Assembly: GCF_036000465.1 (NCBI RefSeq) | Contig: NZ_DASYFV010000031.1 | Location: 1-64,000, forward strand | Source of the DNA: Jatrophihabitans sp036000465 | GTDB lineage: Bacteria > Actinomycetota > Actinomycetes > Mycobacteriales > Jatrophihabitantaceae | Direction: 5' to 3' | Length of the DNA stretch: 64,000 nt | Shown: positions 7,991 to 18,482 of the stretch, in pieces | Layout of the letters: each line of letters begins with the position of its first letter | Position numbering within the stretch: position 1 is the stretch's first letter | The notes under the pieces: generated by a model | Database searches by the model: none | The model's input: only the letters and a program-made list of their open reading frames with translations | Told to the model about the DNA's origin: nothing | Program-made: the position numbers and the translations under genes

Positions 7991-10900
7991 CTACGGGACG
8001 GCAACCCCGCGCAGCACGACCGCGCCCTTCGTCGGGTCGAGCTCGTCGGCCTGCGCGACCCCGGCCGGCGGGATCGTGTCGAGCACCTTCGGCACCGTGT
8101 TCGGGTCGAGGGAGCAGATCGGGGCGCCGTTGCCCGCGGCGCACACGCCGAAGTTGTACGGCTGCGGTGTCGGCGCGAACGTGCGGGCCTGGTCGACCCC
8201 GCCGCCGCTGCCGTCCTGCCCGGTCAGGGCGAGGACGAAGGACCAGCCCGTGCTCGGCGTGCCGAACTGCGCCTCGGGCAGCGCGATCGTCACCGTGTTC
8301 GCGATCGTCGAGGAGACGACCGCCGTGACCGCGCCGACCGGGTTGCCGTTCGGGTCGTCCCAGATCGGGGCGGCGAAGCCCTGGACCTCGAGACGCTGGC
8401 TCCACGCGTCGCTGCTGCCGATCGAGTAGTTGCGAGTGGCGTGCGAGGCCGACGTCGACGTCGTCGTCGCTCCCGGCCGGTGCACGTAGATGTCGAACAG
8501 CTGCGCGCCGAGCGTGCTGCCGAACGTCGCCTTGAGGTTGCGCAGCGTCACCCGCAGATAGACCGTGCCGCTCTTGGTGAGCACCTGGAAGCGGGTGATG
8601 TCGAACGAGCCGGGCGTGAAGTCCGACGCCGTCGGGTACTGGTAGGTGCCCGGGCCGTTGTCGTCGTTCGCCGGGTCGGTCGTGACCAGGACGCTCGTAC
8701 CGCCGATGAGGTCACCGACCACCGTCACCTGGGCGTAACCGGTACCGGTCGAGGTCGTCGATGCCACCGTGATGATGTCCGTCCCGAAGGAGACCGGGAC
8801 GGCGACGTTGTACGCGCCGCTGCCGTCGGCCGTCGCGGTTGCCAGATCGGACGACGGGGTGTCGGTGCCGATCGAGCTGACGACGACGTGCGCGCCCGGC
8901 GTGGTCGTGCCGGAGACGGCGGTGGTGCCCGAGACCGACTCGCCGCTCGCCGGTGCGGTGATCGTCACCGGCACCGCGCCCGGGGCGCCGTGGGTGACGT
9001 AGCGCGCCGTCGTGATGTCGGGCCGGTCGGTGATACGCCCGGCGCCGAGGTCGGTGATCAGCCGCAGCTCCTGGGCCTGGGCCCAGGTGAGCGGCGAGGC
9101 CGAACCGGCGGCGTGACCGTCCTGGAAACCGATGGAGGCGGTCGTCGGGTCGGAGCCGTACGGGTCGGCCGCCAGATTCGGATCCTCCCAGGCCTGCTCG
9201 GGCACGAGGCCCTCGCCCGAGGCCGAGGCGAGCATGAACGCCAGCTGCGAGTTCGCGAGCGCGGTGTCACCCTGGGCCAGCGCCGACTCGGCTCGCTCGC
9301 CCGAGAGCACCGGCCACAGGTGGCCGCTGCCCTTGTCGGTGGTCGGCCACGGCTGGCCGTTGCGCGGGCAGTCCGTCGGGTCGGGCACGTAGCAGTCGCC
9401 GTAGCCGTCGGTGCTGCCGTTCTTGGCGTCGGTGCCGTAGCGGTAGTAGCCGGTGCCGGTCGGCGTCGCGACGCTGATCTGCTTGTCGAGCACGGCGAGC
9501 GAGTTCACGATGTCGGGGTCGGTGGGCGGCAGCTCGCCGAGTCGGACGAGTTCCTGGAACCCGCCGTCGACGACCGCGCGCTGGTCGACGGTGACGCTGC
9601 CGTTGCCCAGGCTGTAGAGGTACTCCGAGTTCGGGTCGCCGTTCTTCGACAGCCGGATGAAGTACGGGCTGCTCGAGTACGGCCCGTGGTGGGTGACCGC
9701 CAGCGACTTGATCGTGCGCTGGAACTGGTCGGCCGTCGCCTGGTACAGCTCGGCCTTGTCGGTGTCGCCGTGCGAGCGCGCGATCGTCGCCGCGGCGGTG
9801 AGCCCGGCGATCTCGGCGGCGATGGTCGAGGGCGAGTAGCCGCCCTGCTCCTCCCACCGCTCGTTGCCGAACGACGGGCCGTGTGAGACGAGGAAGTCAG
9901 CCGCCTTGACGATGTGCTGCGAGTACAGCGTCGCGTCGCTGCCGAGGCCGGTGAGGTAGGCCATCAGGATCGGGTACGCGGTCTCGTCCAGCTGGTCGCC
10001 GCCGGTGTCGGGGGCGGTCCTGCCGTTGAGCAGCGAGTTGCGCGGCATCTGCCCGCCGACCTGCTGCTGGCGCTCGAACAGGAACCGGGTGGCCGCCCGC
10101 GCCTCGGCGATGTCGCCGTCGGCGAGCATGCCGGTCACGCCCTCGTAGAGGTCGCGGCTGAACACCTCGCGGTAGGAGCCGAAGTACACCGGCTTGCCGC
10201 CGGGCAGGTCACCCGCGCTGACCGCCTGGCCCCACGGGCTGGCGAGCGAGGCGACGAGCGCTCCCGGGAAGGTCTTGTCGACGCTGGCCTTGAGCACGTT
10301 CGCGCTCACGTAGTAGGCGGCGAGCTGCTTCAGCGTCACCCCGCGGGGCCGGTTGAGCCCCGCGTCGTAGGCGACCCACCGCCGCAGGTACGCGATCGTG
10401 AGCGCGACGCTGCTTGTGCCGAGAGTGGCGGCGGCCGTGCTGACCGCCTGCTGCTGCGTGCGGCCGAAGCCCAGCGCCAGGGTGGTCGAGCGCGAGCTGC
10501 CGGGCGGCGTCACGTCGGCCGTCGCGACCACGTGGCCGTTCGGCGCCGATGTGTACTGCGTGAGCGAGTGCGTGGCGTCGAGCTGCGTCAGGCCGTCGGA
10601 GGCCGAACCCTCGTAGCCCACCGACGAGCGGTGCAGCGTCGTCGCGTCCAGGGCCATGAAGGTCGGCACCGCGTAGTCGCGGTTGTCGGCCTGGCTCACC
10701 GTGGCGGTGTCACCGACGACGGCGACCCCCGATGCGTCGACGGTGCCGGAGTCGGCGCCGCCGTTGGCGCTGCCGCCGCCACCGTTGCCGTTCACGTGCG
10801 AGTCCAGCCGGGCGTAGACCGCGAGGCGGCGCGTGGGGCTGCCGGTGTTCAGCGACGTGCGCAGGACGACGGTGTCGCGGCTCGGGTCGGCCAGGTAGGT

Positions 10901-11320
10901 GGTGGTGAGCGTGTACCCGTGTCGGGCGCTCGTTGCCGTGACCGTGCAGGTCATACCGGTCGGGTCGGCCTTCACCGAGTACGTCATGTCGCGCGTCTGC
11001 AGGTCGCTGAACGTCCGGCCGTCGGTGACGACGAACTCGAGCGACTGGACGTTGGTGTTGTCGATCGTCGGTTCGTAGACGTCGGACAGCACGCCGTTCG
11101 CGACGGTGAACCAGACCTTCGAGGTCGTGTTGCGCGCCGTGCCCACGCAGTCCTTGCGGGCGAGATCGAAGCGGGACAGCGTGCCGGGGGCGCCGGGCGC
11201 GACGGTCGCCGCCGCCGCGGCATTCGCCCCGGTGCTCGTGGCAACGAGCTGGCCGGCGACGGCGACGGCCGCCGCGCTGAGAACGAGTGCGGAACGGAGA
11301 CGGGACGGACGGCGCAACAC
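7991..11320 (-). CDS. Secreted GH15 glucodextranase/glucoamylase-type enzyme with SLH-like C-terminal module
   Basis: A 1109-residue secreted exo-glucosidase. GTG at 11320 is chosen because GGGAG lies five bases upstream and a good signal peptide follows (RRPSRLRSALVLSAAAVAVA, cleavage near ANAAAAA). Order of parts: N-terminal beta domain (about 60-320), (alpha/alpha)6 GH15 domain (about 330-790) with NERWEEQGGYSPST (general acid Glu) and LVPEQAWEDPN (base Glu), an Ig-like segment (TITAPASGESVSGTTAVSG), and a C-terminal domain beginning TTDPANDDNGPGTYQYPTAS. That last domain matches the SLH-like binding module of Arthrobacter glucodextranase. Likely substrate is dextran or another alpha-glucan; the choice between alpha-1,6 and alpha-1,4 is uncertain. 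Confidence 0.88.
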   Translation of the reverse strand: MLRRPSRLRSALVLSAAAVAVAGQLVATSTGANAAAAATVAPGAPGTLSRFDLARKDCVGTARNTTSKVWFTVANGVLSDVYEPTIDNTNVQSLEFVVTDGRTFSDLQTRDMTYSVKADPTGMTCTVTATSARHGYTLTTTYLADPSRDTVVLRTSLNTGSPTRRLAVYARLDSHVNGNGGGGSANGGADSGTVDASGVAVVGDTATVSQADNRDYAVPTFMALDATTLHRSSVGYEGSASDGLTQLDATHSLTQYTSAPNGHVVATADVTPPGSSRSTTLALGFGRTQQQAVSTAAATLGTSSVALTIAYLRRWVAYDAGLNRPRGVTLKQLAAYYVSANVLKASVDKTFPGALVASLASPWGQAVSAGDLPGGKPVYFGSYREVFSRDLYEGVTGMLADGDIAEARAATRFLFERQQQVGGQMPRNSLLNGRTAPDTGGDQLDETAYPILMAYLTGLGSDATLYSQHIVKAADFLVSHGPSFGNERWEEQGGYSPSTIAAEIAGLTAAATIARSHGDTDKAELYQATADQFQRTIKSLAVTHHGPYSSSPYFIRLSKNGDPNSEYLYSLGNGSVTVDQRAVVDGGFQELVRLGELPPTDPDIVNSLAVLDKQISVATPTGTGYYRYGTDAKNGSTDGYGDCYVPDPTDCPRNGQPWPTTDKGSGHLWPVLSGERAESALAQGDTALANSQLAFMLASASGEGLVPEQAWEDPNLAADPYGSDPTTASIGFQDGHAAGSASPLTWAQAQELRLITDLGAGRITDRPDITTARYVTHGAPGAVPVTITAPASGESVSGTTAVSGTTTPGAHVVVSSIGTDTPSSDLATATADGSGAYNVAVPVSFGTDIITVASTTSTGTGYAQVTVVGDLIGGTSVLVTTDPANDDNGPGTYQYPTASDFTPGSFDITRFQVLTKSGTVYLRVTLRNLKATFGSTLGAQLFDIYVHRPGATTTSTSASHATRNYSIGSSDAWSQRLEVQGFAAPIWDDPNGNPVGAVTAVVSSTIANTVTIALPEAQFGTPSTGWSFVLALTGQDGSGGGVDQARTFAPTPQPYNFGVCAAGNGAPICSLDPNTVPKVLDTIPPAGVAQADELDPTKGAVVLRGVAVP

Positions 11321-11356
11321 GGCAGCTCCCTGGACGGCGGTGGCGGGCTGTCGAGG

Positions 11357-11386
11357 ATTGTTCGCGTCGAGAACATACAAAGTCAA
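11357..11386 (-). promoter_or_regulatory. Candidate promoter of the GH15 gene
   Basis: On the minus strand TTGACT (11386-11381) is followed after 18 bases by AACAAT (11362-11357). This resembles a housekeeping sigma promoter and lies about 40 bases before the GTG start at 11320. It sits just downstream of the hairpin that separates this gene from the aldo/keto reductase. Confidence 0.45.
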
Positions 11387-11395
11387 GAAGTCGCG

Positions 11396-11440
11396 AGAGT
11401 CCGGCTCGAGCGCCCAATCAGCACGGTCGAACCGGACTCT
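11396..11440 (-). terminator. Hairpin after the aldo/keto reductase gene
   Basis: Inverted repeat AGAGTCCGG (11396-11404) and CCGGACTCT (11432-11440), with a further TCGA pairing inside. It lies 39 bases after the reductase stop codon and just before the GH15 promoter on the same strand, so it probably ends reductase transcripts. Confidence 0.5.
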
Positions 11441-11478
11441 TGCGACTAAACGCCGCCCTCACATTGCCGGGTGGGAGG

Positions 11479-12495
11479 TCAGAGTGCGCGACGCCGCGGC
11501 GTCGAATTCGCGACCTGCGTCGCGTCGCGGTTCACGACGTCACCGAGGGCGTCGTCGATCGCCGCCATCGCGTCGGACGGGATCGTGACGCCGGCCGCCT
11601 TGACGTTCTCGGTGACCTGCTCGGGACGCGACGCCCCGACGAGCGCGGCCGCGACGTTGCGGTTCTGCAGCACCCACGCGACCGCGAGCGTGGCCATCGA
11701 CAGACCGAGATCGCCGGCGATCGGCGCGAGCTGCTGCACCCGGGTCAGCACGTCGTCGTTCATGGAACGCTTGATCATGTCGGCGCCGCCCTTGTCGTCG
11801 GTCGCGCGCGAGCCCGCGGGCGGCGGTTGGCCCGGCTGGTACTTGCCGCTCAGCACGCCCTGCGCGATCGGCGACCAGACGATCTGGCTGATGCCGAGCT
11901 CGTCACAGGTGGGGACGACCTCGTCCTCGATGACGCGCCACAGCATCGAGTACTGCGGCTGGCTCGAGGCGAGGGAGACCCCGAGGTCCTTGGCCAGCGC
12001 GTGACCGGCCCGGAGCTGTTCCGGCGTCCACTCGCTGACGCCGATGTAGAGCGCCTTGCCGGCCCGGACGACGTCGGCGAAGGCCTGCATCGTCTCCTCC
12101 AGCGGCGTGAACGTGTCGTAGCGGTGCGCCTGGTAGAGGTCGACGTAGTCCATCTGGAGGCGGCGCAGCGATCCGTCGATGCCCTCCATGATGTGCTTGC
12201 GCGACAGGCCCGTGTCGTTCTTGCCCTTGGGGTCCGGCCCGACCGGCCAGTACACCTTGGTGAAGATCTCGAGCGATTCGCGCCGCTCGCCCTTCACCGC
12301 GGCGCCGAGCACCTCCTCGGCCTTGCCGTTCGCGTAGACGTCGGCGGTGTCGAAGCTGGTGATGCCGGCGTCGAGGGCGGCACGTACGCACTGCGTCGCC
12401 ACGTCGTTCTCGACCTGCGAGCCGTGCGTGAGCCAGTTGCCGTAGGTGATCTCGGAGATCTGCAGGCCGGAGTTGCCGAGGTATCTGAAGTCCAT
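11479..12495 (-). CDS. Aldo/keto reductase
   Basis: A 338-residue NADPH-dependent aldo/keto reductase of the voltage-gated-K-channel-beta-like group (AKR6/12-like). It starts MDFRYLGNSGLQISEITYGNW. The catalytic tetrad is visible: Asp and Tyr in FDTADVYANGKAEE, Lys in IFTKVYW, His in LYQAHRYD. The cofactor-binding end is seen in VGASRPEQVTENVKA. The ATG at 12495 is preceded by GGATGGGGGT. It may reduce sugar or xenobiotic aldehydes; the natural substrate is unknown. It lies upstream of the GH15 gene on the same strand but is separated from it by a hairpin and a promoter. Confidence 0.9.
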   Translation of the reverse strand: MDFRYLGNSGLQISEITYGNWLTHGSQVENDVATQCVRAALDAGITSFDTADVYANGKAEEVLGAAVKGERRESLEIFTKVYWPVGPDPKGKNDTGLSRKHIMEGIDGSLRRLQMDYVDLYQAHRYDTFTPLEETMQAFADVVRAGKALYIGVSEWTPEQLRAGHALAKDLGVSLASSQPQYSMLWRVIEDEVVPTCDELGISQIVWSPIAQGVLSGKYQPGQPPPAGSRATDDKGGADMIKRSMNDDVLTRVQQLAPIAGDLGLSMATLAVAWVLQNRNVAAALVGASRPEQVTENVKAAGVTIPSDAMAAIDDALGDVVNRDATQVANSTPRRRAL

Positions 12496-12529
12496 ACCCC
12501 CATCCTGCCGAGTGGGTGGTAACCCGTCG

Positions 12530-13399
12530 CTACGCGGCTCGCTCCGGCACCGGCGCGGTGATCCAGCGCAGCGTGCGCACGATGCCCTTGCCGGCCGCGC
12601 GCACGACGGTGCGCTCGGTGACGGGCAGGTAGGGCAGGCGCAGGGGACGGCGCGTCCACGCCGGCAGCGAGGCGACCGACGCCGAGGCGAGCACGGCGTA
12701 CGGCGCGCGGGCGATCGCCGGCAGCGGCGGGCGGACGAGCAGGAAGCGGGCCGCCCCGCGGGCCTCGGGCGTGCTGCGCAGCTCGGAGCGGTAGGCGGCC
12801 AGCTGCTCGCGCAACTCGGCCTCCGTCGTCGGCGGGTCGATCACGCCGAGCTTGCGGGCGACGAACGCGGTGTCGAAGACGTAGGCGTCGCGGCCGGCCT
12901 GGTCGAGCGGCGCGGCACCGTAACGCTGGTAGGTGTCCAGGAAGCTGTCGACCTCGGCCACGTGCACCCACTTGAGCAGGTGCGGGTCGGAGGCCGCGTA
13001 GGGCCGGCCGTCGGGGGCGGTGCCGTTCACCCGCCGGTGGATGCCCTTGACCTTGGCCACCGCGCGCTCGGCGTCCTCGGCCAGCCCGAACGTGGTGACG
13101 GCGAGGAAGTAGCTGGTGCGCTGCAGGCGGCCCCACGGGTCGCCGCGGTAGTCGGAGTGCCCGGCCACGCCGGCCATCGCGAGCGGGTGCAGCGACTGCA
13201 GCAGCAGGGCGCGCAGGCCGCCGATGAACATCGACGAATCGGCGTGGACGAGCCGGATCGGCCGGTCGTCGGCGAACCAGCGCTCGCCCTCGGAGAGATG
13301 GATGCGCTCGCGGTGCTTCGGGCCGTCGGCGCCGGCCACCCGCTCGAACACGAGCTTGCCCAGGCGATGGCGCAGGTCGGGGGTCACGCTCTCCATCAT
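12530..13399 (-). CDS. Oxygenase MpaB family protein (DUF2236)
   Basis: About 289 residues of the DUF2236 / MpaB-like family, which includes the fungal mycophenolate lyase-oxygenase and latex-clearing protein relatives; these are heme-dependent oxygenases. Family hallmarks are SSMFIGGLRALLLQSLHPLAMAGV, DYRGDPWGRLQRTSYFL and DPHLLKWVHVAEVDSFL. The ATG at 13399 is one of two adjacent Met codons. A GTG a few codons later has GGAG at short spacing, so the start is uncertain by a few residues. No signal peptide is seen. Divergent from the deacetylase gene with about 50 bp between them. The substrate is unknown. Confidence 0.8.
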   Translation of the reverse strand: MMESVTPDLRHRLGKLVFERVAGADGPKHRERIHLSEGERWFADDRPIRLVHADSSMFIGGLRALLLQSLHPLAMAGVAGHSDYRGDPWGRLQRTSYFLAVTTFGLAEDAERAVAKVKGIHRRVNGTAPDGRPYAASDPHLLKWVHVAEVDSFLDTYQRYGAAPLDQAGRDAYVFDTAFVARKLGVIDPPTTEAELREQLAAYRSELRSTPEARGAARFLLVRPPLPAIARAPYAVLASASVASLPAWTRRPLRLPYLPVTERTVVRAAGKGIVRTLRWITAPVPERAA

Positions 13400-13449
13400 G
13401 CCCAGTCGCCGGGCCCGGCGCCCGTCGAGCGCAAGTAGCATCCGACACT

Positions 13450-14544
<1,095 letters not shown>

Positions 14545-14573
14545 TTGTCGCCCGACGGTTCTACGATCCGGGA

Positions 14574-16724
14574 ATGTCGAGCGCGATCGTCACCTGCCCA
14601 CTCTGCGAGGCCACCTGCGGATTGGAGGTCACCCTCGACGGTCACCGCATCACCGGCGTGCGCGGCGACAAGGACGACGTCTTCTCCCACGGCTTCATCT
14701 GCCCGAAGGGCGCGTCGATCGGCGCGCTGCACGACGACCCCGATCGGCTCACCGCGCCGCTGGTCAGGCGCGACGGCGAGTTCGTGGAGGTCAGCTGGGA
14801 CGAGGCGTTCGCCGAGATCGACCGGCGGCTGCCCCCGATCCGGGCCGAGCACGGCAACAACGCCGTCGCGATCTACCTCGGCAACCCCGGCGCACACAAC
14901 CTCGGCTCGACGCTCTACGGCCGGCCGCTCTACAAGGCGCTCGCCACCCGCAACATCTACTCGGCGAGCTCGGTCGACCAGCTGCCGAAGCACTTCTCCG
15001 CGGGGTACATGTTCGGCGATGCGCTGACCATCCCGATCCCGGACATCGACCGCACCTCCTACCTGCTGCTGCTCGGCGCCAATCCGCTGGTGTCGAACGG
15101 CAGCCTGATGACCGCGCCCGACGCCCGCGGCCGGCTGAGGGCGATCCGGGCGCGCGGCGGTCGCATCGTCGTCGCCGACCCACGCCGCACGGCCACCGTC
15201 GAGGCGGCCGACGAGCACCTCGCGGTGCGACCGGGAACCGACGCGCTGCTGCTCGCCGCGCTCACCCAGGTGCTGTTCGACGAGAACCTCGTCGCGCTCG
15301 GCCGGCTCGCCGAATTCGTCAACGGCGTTGACGATGTGGCCGGCCTGGTCGCACCCTTCACGCCCGAGGCGGTGGCCGACCTGGTCGGCGTGCCGGCCCG
15401 CGACATCCGCCGAATCGCCCGCGAACTCGCGGCGGCCGAGAGCGCGGCCGTCTACGGGCGCATCGGCACGACGGTGCAGTCGTTCGGCACGCTGGCCAGC
15501 TGGCTGGTCGACGTCCTCAACGTGCTCACCGGCAACCTCGACCGCGCCGGCGGTGCGATGTTCCCGCTCGCCCCGGCCGGCCAGATCAACGCGAAGCCCG
15601 GCCGCCGCCGCGGCTTCGGGCACGCGCGGTGGCGCAGTCGGGTGCGCGACCTGCCCGAGGTCATCGGCGAGCTGCCCGTGGCCACCCTGGCCGAGGAGAT
15701 CCTGACCCCGGGCGACGGCCGGATCCGCGCGCTCATCACCGTCGGCGGCAACCCGTGCGTCAGCACCCCGCACGCCGACCGGCTCACCGAGGCGATCGAA
15801 TCGCTCGACTTCTTGGTCTCGCTCGACGTCTACCTCAACGAGACGTCGCGGCTGGCCGACGTGATCCTGCCCGGACCGCCGCCGCTGGCCCGCGACCACT
15901 TCGACCTGCTCTTCTACCAGCTGTCCGTGCGCAACATCGCCAACTGGACGCCGGCGACGGTGTCGACGGACATCCCGCAGGAGTGGCAGACCCTGCTCCG
16001 CCTCGTCGGCGTCGTCACCGGCCAGGGACCGTCGGCCGACATCGCGATGCTCGACGACTTCATCGCGGGCGAGGTCGCCAAGCGCGAGGGGGTCGATGTC
16101 TCCCTCGCGGCCGGACGCACCGGCCCGGCCCGGCTCGTCGACCTGATGCTGCGCGGCGGGCCGTACGACCTCACGCTGGCCGATCTCGAGGCCAACCCGC
16201 ACGGGATCGACCTCGGGCCGCTGCAGCCGCGAATGCCCGACATCCTCGGCACGGCAAGCGGGCGCATCGAGCTCGCGCCCGAGGCGATCACCGCCGATCT
16301 GCCGCGGCTCACCGCCGAACTCGTCCGCCCGCCCGACCAGCTAGTGCTCATCGGTCGGCGCCAGCTCAGCTCGAACAACTCATGGATGCACAACATCGCG
16401 CCGCTCGTGCGGGGCAGCAACAAGTGCACCGCGCACGTCCACCCCGCCGACGCCGAGCGCCTCGGTCTGGTCGACGGCGCGCTGGCCCGCGTCCGCTCGC
16501 GCACCGGTGCGCTCACCGTGCCGGTCGAGATCACCGACTCGGTACGGCCCGGCGTCGTGTCGATCCCGCACGGCTGGGGCCACGGCGCCAAGGGCGCGCG
16601 CGGCCAGGTCGCCGAGGAGCACGCCGGCGTGAACAGCAACATCCTCGCCGACGACCTGCTCCTCGATGCGCTCAGCGGCACCGCCGTGCTCAACGGCATC
16701 CCGATCGAAGTCAGCCCGGTCTGA
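14574..16724 (+). CDS. Molybdopterin-dependent oxidoreductase with [4Fe-4S] site
   Basis: A 716-residue cytoplasmic molybdoenzyme of the formate dehydrogenase / BisC / thiosulfate reductase superfamily. The N-terminal iron-sulfur motif is complete: Cys8-x2-Cys11-x3-Cys15-x27-Cys43. The molybdopterin-binding segments are seen in LLLLGANPLVSNGSLMTAPD, TVQSFGTLASWLVDVLNVLTGN and the C-terminal dinucleotide domain (VRSRTGALTVPVEITDSVRPG, then SIPHGWGH). ATG at 14574 is chosen because the long upstream open frame is the antisense-like Arg-rich shadow of the deacetylase gene. No twin-arginine signal and no partner electron-transfer subunit are nearby, so it is a stand-alone oxidoreductase of unknown substrate. 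Confidence 0.88.
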   Translation: MSSAIVTCPLCEATCGLEVTLDGHRITGVRGDKDDVFSHGFICPKGASIGALHDDPDRLTAPLVRRDGEFVEVSWDEAFAEIDRRLPPIRAEHGNNAVAIYLGNPGAHNLGSTLYGRPLYKALATRNIYSASSVDQLPKHFSAGYMFGDALTIPIPDIDRTSYLLLLGANPLVSNGSLMTAPDARGRLRAIRARGGRIVVADPRRTATVEAADEHLAVRPGTDALLLAALTQVLFDENLVALGRLAEFVNGVDDVAGLVAPFTPEAVADLVGVPARDIRRIARELAAAESAAVYGRIGTTVQSFGTLASWLVDVLNVLTGNLDRAGGAMFPLAPAGQINAKPGRRRGFGHARWRSRVRDLPEVIGELPVATLAEEILTPGDGRIRALITVGGNPCVSTPHADRLTEAIESLDFLVSLDVYLNETSRLADVILPGPPPLARDHFDLLFYQLSVRNIANWTPATVSTDIPQEWQTLLRLVGVVTGQGPSADIAMLDDFIAGEVAKREGVDVSLAAGRTGPARLVDLMLRGGPYDLTLADLEANPHGIDLGPLQPRMPDILGTASGRIELAPEAITADLPRLTAELVRPPDQLVLIGRRQLSSNNSWMHNIAPLVRGSNKCTAHVHPADAERLGLVDGALARVRSRTGALTVPVEITDSVRPGVVSIPHGWGHGAKGARGQVAEEHAGVNSNILADDLLLDALSGTAVLNGIPIEVSPV

Positions 16725-16797
16725 GTGGACGGGCGGGTGCTGCCCGCGCACGTGGGTGCGCCGCCGGTGGCGCCGGCGGTCCGGCGCCGCGCCGGAT

Positions 16798-16850
16798 CGA
16801 CCTGTTGCGGTTCCGCCGCGCCGGAACGCCGTAAGAACCGCAACAGGTCG
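16798..16850. terminator. Strong bidirectional terminator
   Basis: A perfect 16-bp inverted repeat, arms 16798-16813 and 16835-16850, with a 21-base loop. It lies between the convergent molybdopterin oxidoreductase and amino acid permease genes, 10 bases from the permease stop. A second weaker dyad (CCGCCGG at 16761, CCGGCGG at 16773) precedes it. Confidence 0.75.
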
Positions 16851-16859
16851 TGAGGCGGG

Positions 16860-18482
16860 TCAGGTCGCGGTGGGCTCCTGCGGGTGGTGGGCCGTCTTGC
16901 CGTGGTGCTCGAGGTTGATCTCCTCGGCCGAGGAGATGCCCGCCGGCAGGTCGATGGTCATCTTCGGGCCGGTGAACCACTTCTTCGCCGACAGGTGCCA
17001 CCCGACCCAGAGGATGAACAGCGCGCCGATCACCACGATTGGCGTGTAGTTCACGTACTTCAGGCTCGACCAGCCGAAGCCCTTGTACCAAGGCGCACCG
17101 AGCGACGACGTGGGCAGCAGCGCGATGATCGAGGTGATCGCGATCTCGAGCACCGCGATGGGCGCCATCCACTTGTACTTGTTCCCGAGCGTCCACCCGC
17201 CGGGGGTGAACGCGTCACCCGCACGCCAGCGCAGGAAGATCGTGATGGCGAAGGCGACATAGAGCCCGACGACGCCGATCGACACGACCGCGAAGAAGGC
17301 GACCGGCACTGGGGCTCCGCCGATGTCGACCTTGACCAGCGCCGGCAGCGTCAGGACGACGGCGACGACGGCGGCCGCGATGGTGCCCTTCACCGGCACC
17401 TTGTTGTGGTTCAGCGATGACCAGTGCTTCGCCCCGGGCACGGCGCCGTCGCGGCTGAACGCGAACAGCATGCGGGTCGTGCTCGTCATGCAGGCCACGG
17501 TGCAGAAGAACTGCCCGGCCGTCGAGATGAGCAGGATGAAGCCGGCCCAGTTGGCCGATAGCGCCTGCCCGAAGATGACGCCCACGGCGCCGCCGCCCTT
17601 CGTCACCCCGGCCTCGTCCTGCACGGCGAACAGGAAGGCGAGCAGCAGCACCCAGCCACCGATGCCGGAGTAGAAGATCGAGCGCCAGATGCCCTTCGCC
17701 GCCGAGTCGGCCGCGCTGTGCGTCTCCTCGGAGAGGTGGGCCGAGGCGTCGTACCCGGTGATCGTGTACTGGGTCAGGATGAAGCCCAACGGAATGACAC
17801 CGAACAGGAACGCGGCGCCGCCGGTGTGCCCGCCGAAGAAGCCGGTGTTGTTGATGGTGTGGGTGAACACCGCCGACACCGAGGCGTGGTGGTTCGGGAC
17901 GATGAACAGAATGAGGATGACGGCGGCCGCGCCGGCGACGTGCCACCACACCGAGATGTTGTTGAGGATCGCGAGCAGGTGGCTGGAGAAGATGTTGACC
18001 GCCGCGGCCAGGGCCAGCACGACCAGGAAGATGACGAAGACGCGCGTGAGGCTGTAGCCACTCGCCCACGAGGTGCTGAACGTGCCCATCATCGCGTCGA
18101 AGAACGTGGCGCAGCCGTAGGCCACCGACGCGTCGATGGCCAGCAGCCCGATCAGGTTGAGCCAGCCGGTGTAGTAACCGGCCTTCACCCCGCCGAGCTT
18201 CGAGGCCCACCAGTAGATGCCGCCCGAGGTCGGGAACGCCGACACCAGTTCGGACATGCACAGGCCGATGATCAGGATGAGGCCGGCGATGATCGGCCAA
18301 CCCCACGCGATGCCGGCCGGCCCGCCGTTGTTCCACCCGACCCCGAAGGTGGTGAAGCACCCGGCCAGGATCGAGATGATCGAGAACGAGATTGCGAAGT
18401 TGGAGAACCCGGACCAGCTGCGGTCGAGTTCCTGCTTGTACCCGAGTTCAGCGAGGCGTCTTTCGTCCTCGTCGGTGTTCAT
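16860..18482 (-). CDS. Amino acid/amine permease, APC superfamily
   Basis: A 540-residue transporter with about twelve transmembrane helices, of the amino acid/choline (ACT) branch of the APC superfamily. The N terminus has the typical LAELGYKQELDRSWSGFSNFAISFS followed by helices, and later GYDASAHLSEETHSA, a conserved loop of this branch. The ATG at 18482 overlaps the stop of the upstream phosphotransferase gene (ATGA), a mark of translational coupling. Given the neighbours (kinase-like phosphotransferase, gamma-glutamylation enzymes) it probably imports an amine such as ethanolamine, choline, a polyamine or a methylamine; this is inference from context. Confidence 0.88.
   Translation of the reverse strand: MNTDEDERRLAELGYKQELDRSWSGFSNFAISFSIISILAGCFTTFGVGWNNGGPAGIAWGWPIIAGLILIIGLCMSELVSAFPTSGGIYWWASKLGGVKAGYYTGWLNLIGLLAIDASVAYGCATFFDAMMGTFSTSWASGYSLTRVFVIFLVVLALAAAVNIFSSHLLAILNNISVWWHVAGAAAVILILFIVPNHHASVSAVFTHTINNTGFFGGHTGGAAFLFGVIPLGFILTQYTITGYDASAHLSEETHSAADSAAKGIWRSIFYSGIGGWVLLLAFLFAVQDEAGVTKGGGAVGVIFGQALSANWAGFILLISTAGQFFCTVACMTSTTRMLFAFSRDGAVPGAKHWSSLNHNKVPVKGTIAAAVVAVVLTLPALVKVDIGGAPVPVAFFAVVSIGVVGLYVAFAITIFLRWRAGDAFTPGGWTLGNKYKWMAPIAVLEIAITSIIALLPTSSLGAPWYKGFGWSSLKYVNYTPIVVIGALFILWVGWHLSAKKWFTGPKMTIDLPAGISSAEEINLEHHGKTAHHPQEPTAT

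Noticed and set aside
7865..9886. 673-codon open frame opposite the GH15 gene
   Set aside because: Composition (Arg, Gly, Val, Ala) is that of the reverse complement of a high-GC gene; no domain is seen.
16761..16779. CCGCCGG...CCGGCGG dyad as a repeat or attachment site
   Set aside because: Short GC-only dyads are expected by chance here; the adjacent 16-bp stem explains termination better.
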